From Stenocarpella maydis (lineage: Eukaryota > Ascomycota > Sordariomycetes > Diaporthales > Diaporthaceae), in assembly GCA_002270565.1 (NCBI GenBank), contig NQMI01000166.1, positions 24,352-88,351 on the forward strand: a DNA stretch of 64,000 bases. Reading direction: 5' to 3'. Shown here in pieces: positions 56,902-64,000 of the stretch; position 1 is the stretch's first letter, and each line of letters starts with the position of its first letter. A model generated the notes under the pieces. It was not told where the DNA came from. It saw only the letters and a list, made by a program, of their open reading frames with translations, and did no database searches. The position numbers and the translations under genes were made by a program.

Positions 56902-59611
56902 GAGGATCCCATCCCATCGTAGCGTGCGCTCGCGGGAAAATATCGCGTGCGTCCTGACAGGGTTTCGGGCCGGCTGTGCGGAGCCGGGATTGGCCGTGAC
57001 AAAGTCGCAACCGCCGATGAGGCCGCCCGCGAATTTGCTGAAGCGGAAGCAAGTGGTCCTCAGGACATGGCCGCCAAGGCATCACGGGAGGCTTCTTGGG
57101 TACGGATGGACTCGGAATTATATAGTACCCGCGTGAGGGTGTGTGTACGGATGGTTGAGCAGTGCAATGATATCAGCCAGTGCCACCAAGGTCAATGCTC
57201 ACGGACCGGCGTTCCCACGAGTCCATTGCGAGTTCCATCGAAGGCCTTGAACGGAACCACTTGCCAGTCAATTGAACAAACACCCGAAACAAGACTGGCG
57301 CGGCAGGACGAGTGTCGTGTCACCGGGAGCCGTCTCCCTCTTGAGCAGCATCATGGGGCGCCGCAGAGTTCTGATAATGAGAATCTCCGGGTGCCCACTG
57401 CTTACACACATCCCTAGGGATACCAAGACCCCCTGGCCAGCTAATATGTTAAAGAGTGCTCCCGCGGCTTCTTGCCACCATCCATGATCCAATGTCAGCT
57501 TACCGTGCAGCTGCCCCCGACAGGACGCCCGGGGCGTAGTGCCCGAAGGGGAGAGGTGTCAAGAGCGCAGCTGTGATGCTACCAGACTCTTGGAAATAGC
57601 TCCTAGTGTATGCCGGCTGAAACGGGGTGCCACGAGAGAGGCAGCGTTGTGTCGAGCCCGAGAGAGCACGGCACGACGACACGAAATAGCCCCCACATCC
57701 ATCAAGCTTGGAGAGTGCTTGCAGATCTCATGGCCCCCCTCAGGCCTGGCAGGGTACCTGTACTAGTGTAGGTATGTACACTGCGTGCCAGCGTGCGTAC
57801 CTCAGCAGCCGGGGGGGGGGGGCGAACCTCGGGGGGCGAGCATTGTCGGGCGCTTAACCGGCGTCAGCAACTGGTCCGCGCATGACCCGCCCAGCGCCCC
57901 AGAGCTCAAGCTCCCGCGACGGCTGCCGCGGACCGTGCAGTCTAGTGTAGGTCGTTGGTTGACCTCAACCTGGCCTCGATGGTCCTCGTCGGCACCCCTC
58001 GACCCGGCTATATCTCAACACCCTCGACGGGGCTTCTCGAACGTCCATGACACGAGCGTGAGACTGCCGTCCAGGGGGGGATGGGGACCGTGAATCTCAC
58101 GAGGCGGTCCCTGAGGGTGGCCCGTCACGCCAGGCCGGCCGCTCGACTGGTCGCATGCTGCATGCACAACGTCCTGCAGGCTGTCTCTTCGCAAGCCTGG
58201 GCGCTGCGGCCCAGCGAGTCGCCCTCCCGAGATGCTGGACACTGTGCAGAACCAACCACGCCGTTCGTGGACGTGACTGGCTGGGCCACGACCTCGACGG
58301 GGCCACGGGCAGGGGCAGGGGGCCGTGGAGCTGCAGGCGGGCGCACACGCCTTTGCGATGTGACTGGGCGGACGAGCACCCCCCCTCGTGGAGATTCTCT
58401 CGCCATCCCACTGCCGCCCAAGCACCAAGGTACACTACCTCCCACACACCCTCTGCTCGCCTTGTCACGTCTTCCTGCCGCAAAGAGAAAAGCGCAGGAT
58501 CGAGGATATAAGTCGACGCAAGTACTAGCCACTTTGAGCGGCCGATCCATGCTTACAACTATATGGTGGGCGAAGTTGTCCCAAATTTCACCACCATCCC
58601 ATCTCATCCCACGCCCCTCACCCCCCACTGGCGGTACCATCGTGCACTGGGCTATTTGGGATCCTCCATATCGTTCGGTAGCTTCCATCTGCTGGTGAAG
58701 CCAGGAGGAGGGCAGTCTGAGCCACCAGACCCTGTCCCTGTCCCTGCATCTCGTGGTCAGTCAGCCCCATCCGTTCGCTCTCACTGTTTCCTGTGGTACC
58801 TTGCTGTTAGCCTTCGTGCCATGTTATTCTATCACATCCTGCAAGAAAGATAGCAGGGATGAAGGGGGAGAAAATGGTACCACACATCTCTGAATCTCAT
58901 CTCATCCTGGTCCTGATCCTGACCCTGTTCCCTGCCTTTTGCCCCGGAATCGATACCCACACACCCGTATCATCCCCATAGTCTTCCCGTCGCCTTCGTC
59001 TACTGCCCGAGCAGTCCTCGGTGCGGACGTGCCCAAGTGTGTCTCAGGCATCATCATCCTTCTCTTGCAAAATCCCCAGCACACCACATGTGCAGCAACA
59101 CCGCCTCCAACTCCACTGTCCCAGACACACAGTCCTTTCAACAGTCAGATCTGCTTGGCAAACTTGGCTCCCGGGCTTGGCTGAATGCTTGACACTTAAA
59201 CGACCAAGCCGCCTTTCTTGGGACAAAGCTTGACCTTCTCCTGACCAACACGATATATCACTGCAGCACCTCCCCTTGGTCCACGTCGTCCAGACAAATC
59301 AACCATCTCTACTGCACCATCTACGACCCGCAAACACGTGGTCTTTGCTCCTAGCTCCTCTCCCCTTGCCTTGCCTTAACTACCTTGTGCCCCCTCTCTT
59401 GTCATAACAATACCCTCTGTCACCCGTCTGCACTACCGCTTCCAGTCATCTTCAGCTCCACAGCCACAGTCACCTTCAGCTGTTTTTGTCAACCAACGCG
59501 GCTCAAAGAGCCAGCCTAGTGTCGCCCCCAGGATTCGACTACATTGCTGCAGTCCAGTTACCATCAAAGTACTTGAACGCCGTTATTGACGCATTTCTGG
59601 TTCTATCCACA
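56900..59611. other. 2.7-kb region without a supported gene
   Basis: A G-rich run lies near 57811-57820. GC-rich frames at 58000-58700 overlap on both strands and lack motifs. The last 700 bp are a C/T-rich leader and promoter of the bZIP gene; the coding frame is open upstream to 59486 but has no ATG before 59612. Confidence 0.45.
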
Positions 59612-61641
59612 ATGCAGGACGAACTCAATTCTGGAAGCAGTTCTGACACCTCCGTGTCATCATCTTCTTCTGTCAACTCCGTCGTCTCTTCCATCTCTTC
59701 CACCGACGCCTCCGTCATAATAGCAACAGACTCTGCACAAGCTTCCACAAAGCCTTCTGCAGATACTGATGTGCAACCCGCCCCAGCGCATCCCAAAAAG
59801 ACAAGATCCCAGAGCCCCGGTGCTGTTCAGAGGCGGAGAATCCAGAACAGGATAGCGCAACGAAATCATCGTGGGTCCCTTTTCATTTCATGAGAAAGGG
59901 TTAGGCACAATGTCGCCGGTCTATATCATAAACCGTGCCTCTGCCATGCCATGCCCTGCCCTGCCCTGCCCTGCCCTGCCCTGCCCTGCTACTGCACCAC
60001 CAAATCCCCGAGAGCCCCGGCCTGCTTGAACCCTGCTGACTCTGTCTCCCATCTCACTAGGGCAAAAGGTGAAGGAGAGAGTAGCGGAAGAAAGGGATCG
60101 CCTGGCAAGGGAGCAGGCTGCAGAGCAGGCTGCCCATCACGCACAATTCGGCCTTTGCAGCCGCAGCAGCAGTGCAGGTAGCGTGAGCAGCAACAGTTCT
60201 ATCACCAATTTCCCGATACACCATCTGCATCCCGCCGGCAGTTTGCCACAGAGCCAACACCACCACCCAGAATCACCAATCCAGGTTTCGGGTACGCACT
60301 TGCAACCTCCAGGAACCATGAACGCGTTTGGCGATGACATGAACAAGGGCTGGGTTCCGGACCCGACCTTGCTGCCAACACCAGACGGCGATCTTGCGGC
60401 CTTCGCAAACGAGTACCTGAACATGTCCTGCAGCTGCAATAGCATGACAGGCCCCTGCGCCCAACATCGCGAGGAGATGCGCGTCCAGTTGATGAGTTTT
60501 ATGTCTTCCCCTCAAAACCAGCAGGGAATGCATAACCCAAAGAAAAACTCCTTCTCTGGCGGCATGGACGATGTGCTCCTTGGGATGCAGCCGCCGTTGC
60601 CGAGTCCGCCGTTGACCAGTCCGCCATTGTATACAGACATGCACACGCCGATAGACTCGTCAAGGCAGCCCAGCGGCGCGTCAGCCTTCCGAAGGGGGAC
60701 AGTGGGATCGCAAGGGTCCGGCTCAGCGAGCCCCGGAGATGCCAGCGGCTCAGCCGCCTCAGCCACCAACACATCTCGGTTCAAGGCCATACTCACCTTT
60801 GTGAGAGCGGCAGGCTTTCCCGACTTTGACTCGATGGTCACCAGCTACTACACTTCCACGTTCCAGAAGAACAGCGTCGCCGAGCTGGCCCAGCGTAGCT
60901 CGCGTGGCCGAAAGCTGGCCAACGTGCTCGAATGTCTTCAAGAGTCATCGTCCAACTGGACCGTCTGGGAGAGCCGCGGCTACCGCGAGAAGGTAGTCGA
61001 GTCCGCTCAGGGAATTTACGCACAAGAGCTCGACCAGGTCATCAGAAAATCCCGCAGACGCCAGCAGCAGCATCAGAACGGCATGCACGCCGGCCAGGAC
61101 GTTATGATGTTTGATGGCGACATGAACTTGGAAGCATCTTCTGGATCTGGCGCTACCATTGGAAGCATTCCCTCAATGGGAGCCATGCCTGACGAGATGC
61201 AGCGCTTATTTCAGGATAACGTAAGTGATCAAATGTTTCTAGGAACTCAGGTAGCCCCCCCCCCCTCCAAAACAAAACACTTCCTTGCATCTGCCCGTTC
61301 AACGACCTTCTGTCATTAGACCTTCTTCTTTCTCAGATTCAGATTGACATGGCCATATTTTGTTTTCTCCGTTCATTCTGGTTCCCCGTCATTCTTCGCC
61401 CTCACCTAAACATCGAACTTAGTCCTTGCGTTCTATACAAGTGCTGACGGACATGGTTCTATAGTTGCCAAACCTCTGGGCGCTACTCACAGAGCTTGCG
61501 GGCGCCAACCACATGCAGTGTGAAAGGGTGGCGTTGGCATCACTGTTGTTGCTGTACAATGCCCGGCAAAATCGAGATGTTGATGTGGACGAACTCGTTT
61601 CTGACTGGCGCAACCTAGAGGGACTGGTTGACCCCAGCTGA
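59612..61641 (+). CDS. bZIP transcription factor
   Basis: A nuclear DNA-binding protein. Three exons (59612-59870, 60061-61220, 61465-61641) give 531 residues, all phases consistent. A Ser-rich N-terminus is followed by a basic region at residues 74-94 (RRRIQNRIAQRNHRQKVKERV, N-x7-R signature NRIAQRNHR) split by the first intron inside the last Arg codon, then a short coiled region. The middle is Ser/Pro/Gln-rich with a Cys cluster (MSCSCNSMTGPC). A conserved C-terminal helical region begins FKAILTFVRAAGFPDFDSMVTSYYT and goes through RGRKLANVLECLQ. The last exon (LPNLWALLTELAG, ERVALASLLLLYN) matches the C-terminal helix seen in this fungal bZIP class. The second intron is long (244 bp) and, if retained, adds 32 residues ending at 61319. 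The basic region resembles AflR/Yap-like fungal bZIPs; the target genes are not inferable. Confidence 0.85.
59954..59988 (+). repeat. (CCCTG)7 microsatellite in intron 1 of the bZIP gene
   Basis: Seven perfect copies of CCCTG within the 190-bp intron 59871-60060. Confidence 0.9.
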
Positions 61642-63116
61642 ATGCATGAAATTCACGGCCGTCATTATTCAGAGCGCTTCTACCGTTTCTACGACTGTAT
61701 GATGCTCACTTGAAGGACAACATTGGGTGGCTTGAAGATGGCCACACACATATACCCTTTTTAGCCAACTTTTCATTCATAAGTGGATGACTTGGCTCTT
61801 TTTGGATGGCTACTTGTTATTATTCGATCTATTTCTAAAGTCCCCACGGTCAAGAAAACTGTGGATGGAAATTTGTCTTACCAATATAGACAGACCCCTG
61901 ACTTATTGTATAGCTAGGTATTATGCCGCAGGCGTATTGGTCTTTTTCAGTGGATTGGTTTATGTTCGTGCAATCTGTATGAGCATTGAGACCTTCTGAT
62001 TTCAGAATTGATTTGAATAAGAGGGCATCTAGTATAAAGTAGTGCTAAGCAGCATATTTACTGGGTCAATCTATATATCATAGCTGTTTTTTCCTAAAGT
62101 TCTGCTTGGACGAAGGCGGCTCCAGAATCTCTCTACACTACAATCAGCTCCCCGAAAAAGGGTTGAAGCGCCTTATTATGTATCCCTATCAGCAAATGAG
62201 GAGACTTTAGCATATACCTATAAGGCCTGTGACGCGGTCTATGCTGCTGCTTTCATGATTAGCTGTTTCTACTATATCACAAAGATAGCCTCATAGGTCC
62301 AGAGCAGTATTTACTTAGAGCACTAAATAATACCTTTCCCAACTGCTAAAACAGTAATTAAGTAGTTATACATACTATATCTACTAATTCAGAAGTACCA
62401 CAGTAGTAAGCTAGGCACCTTTATATATATTAGGACTATCTCTATTATATAGCATCCCTTTAGTAAACTATAGCTAGCTATTAATAGCTACTTAATGTTA
62501 CAGGGTGGAACCCTAGGTGTTGGCGCGGTCTGGCTCCCTCCAGACCTACTGGGGATTCCGCATATAAGAGCGCGGATCCCGGACTTACAGGATTTTCCTT
62601 CTACTTTTTCTTTCTTTATTAAACCTAGCTTAGCTATAGCTAATATATAACGTTAGGTTATAAGTCAGACCACCGTTTCACGCACCACCCCCTTCACGCA
62701 CATCCGGTTTCAGACGCCGATTTCTTGACCACCCCTACTACACTTGATGATTCTGACTTCTATTTAAATGCTGTATTCTTGTTAATTATACCATTCGAAT
62801 CCTTATCCTCTTCTCTATCCTCCAGTATGGCTTATATCTCTGTTTCATGATATGTGGCTGCTGCTACTGACCTTCTTGATGGGACGTCCTAATGACAAGC
62901 GTCTAGAGACTACTATGTTTCCAGGTATAGCCTATGCCGTCGCCTTTAAGGGGTACCCACTCGTGAGGAGTATAATTCAACTCATTAGAAGCTATTGTAT
63001 ATTTAGGAGTTAATTCTGGCTGACTGGGCCCTTCTGTAGGGCCGTCTAAGCTATCCCCCGTTACATACGGCTTGTAATGATCAGAGGGTTTCCGAGTACG
63101 TTAAACCTGAAAGATC
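61642..63116. other. AT-rich region with retrotransposon debris
   Basis: From about 62030 the sequence is AT-rich and stop-dense. At 62500-62700 a TGTTACAGGGTGGAACCC start, a TATAAGAG box and a pyrimidine tract look like a decayed LTR. At 62826 a reading beginning MAYISVS with stops (YVAAATDLLDGTS) resembles the start of a gag remnant. Boundaries cannot be fixed. Confidence 0.35.
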
Positions 63117-63932
63117 AAGGGTTTATATTCGGAATACATTATTAGGCAGTTATTAAGCAATATTATTAACTTAATAATAATCACTAGCTATAAGGCTATT
63201 TAATATTAGGATTGAATACTTAGATTAACAACTAAAGAGTCTGTTCTATGAAAACTATCTACTATAGTGATAACTATGTTTGTATATATGTTCTGACTCT
63301 TCAGTGGCTTGCAGGCTTGCATGCTGAGCTATTGAGCCTTTGCCCAAGGCTTGATACTTCATCCTTCGAGCGGGCTCGTGTAGCTCGCAATTAAGCGTTG
63401 CAAGCCGGACCCTAACCCTAATAAGGTAGCATCACTAATTGGATCAGGCAGGGCACTCTTTTTGGGGATTACTTCCCGACCTACGGCGTTGTCTTCTACA
63501 GTAGTTAGCCGCTAATGTGTGTTAGCTTATAATTGTTATGAGCCAACACACATTGGCGGCTGACTACTGCAGAAGACAACCCTGCAGGTCGGGAAGTAAC
63601 CCCCCAAAAGGAGCACCCCGCCTGATCTAATCAGTAACGCTACCTTATTAGGGTTAGGGTTAGAGACCCACCATAATTAATAAAATCAGTATTAATTCCA
63701 TTAAGTAACACTCAATCAATAGAATTATCATCAATAATATTAATAATGAATGAAGAGTTAGAATATATAAGGATATAATTATTACCATATTAGATAGCTT
63801 TCATAAAATAGACTCTTTAATCATTAATCTAAATATTTAATCCTAATATTAAATAGCCTTATAGCTAGTAATTATTATTAAGTTAATAATATTACTTAAT
63901 AACTACCTAGTAACATATTCTGAATATAAACT
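63117..63932. repeat. outer inverted repeat (about 155-bp arms)
   Basis: 63117-63275 matches the reverse complement of about 63781-63932. Differences seen by eye are mostly transitions, with the right arm more A/T-rich, as RIP would leave. Confidence 0.7.
63409..63660. repeat. fold-back element with telomere-like ends
   Basis: Arms 63409-63523 and 63545-63660 are near-perfect reverse complements around a 21-nt loop. The left end begins ACCCTAACCCTAATAAGGTAGC and the right end closes with the complementary TTAGGG units. It lies inside the outer inverted repeat. No coding capacity. Confidence 0.85.
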
Positions 63933-64000
63933 CTGATGAATTTGTGCTATAGAATAGCATTCAGTTCAGCGTGTGTTTCGGCAGGGTCGCAGTGTGGTGC

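Noticed and set aside
58015..58698. Several overlapping GC-rich frames of 120-205 codons
   Set aside because: All frames on both strands are open because of GC-rich composition; none shows a domain or a consistent start.
1..64000. CRISPR arrays, bacterial operons, rRNA genes
   Set aside because: No regularly spaced direct repeats and no rRNA sequence seen; the window is eukaryotic.

Overview
The window is nuclear DNA of a filamentous ascomycete (Pezizomycotina, most likely Sordariomycetes). Evidence: short GT-AG introns of about 46-130 bp with CTAAC/CTGAC-type branch points, a Hac1/HacA bZIP gene with a second out-of-frame reading frame joined by a candidate Ire1 intron, fungal-only protein families, and a Ty1/Copia retrotransposon full of TAG/TAA stops and C-to-T/G-to-A changes typical of repeat-induced point mutation (RIP). 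The species cannot be named from sequence alone.

Layout. 0-10 kb is a gene-rich core block: a single-pass membrane protein with a Cys-rich ectodomain (144-1456), an acidic low-complexity protein (2720-3763), the peroxin PEX16 with an apparent one-base frameshift (5166-6569) and the unfolded-protein-response factor hac1 on the minus strand (7889-9556). 10-14.5 kb has no convincing gene. 14.6-22.3 kb is accessory: a decayed gene, an eight-exon gene encoding two tandem copies of a fungal zinc-finger module, and a 68-residue secreted six-cysteine (knottin-like) peptide gene made of three short exons.

24.0-32.2 kb is a degenerate Ty1/Copia element with two 212-bp LTRs. Its left edge carries an assembly artefact: a Nextera mate-pair junction adapter with an N, flanked by a 369-bp exact duplication. 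32.2-36.6 kb holds no recognisable gene. 36.6-49.3 kb is again genic: a receptor-like lectin-fold membrane protein, a calpain-like protein whose catalytic Cys is Ser, a divergent photolyase, a secreted protein with two frame-neutral introns, and an SRR1-family protein.

50.9-56.6 kb contains two neighbouring damaged genes, a CorA-like membrane transporter and an unknown two-TM protein, each with an in-frame TAG. 59.6-61.6 kb is a bZIP factor gene. The last 2.4 kb is AT-rich transposon debris with a nested inverted repeat whose inner fold-back ends in telomere-like CCCTAA/TTAGGG units. The genes form no single pathway: stress and organelle core genes (hac1, PEX16, photolyase, SRR1) alternate with accessory, secreted and decaying genes. 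The most informative items are the hac1 frame-switch intron, the internally duplicated zinc-finger gene, the unlisted small cysteine-rich peptide, the adapter artefact and the nested fold-back.
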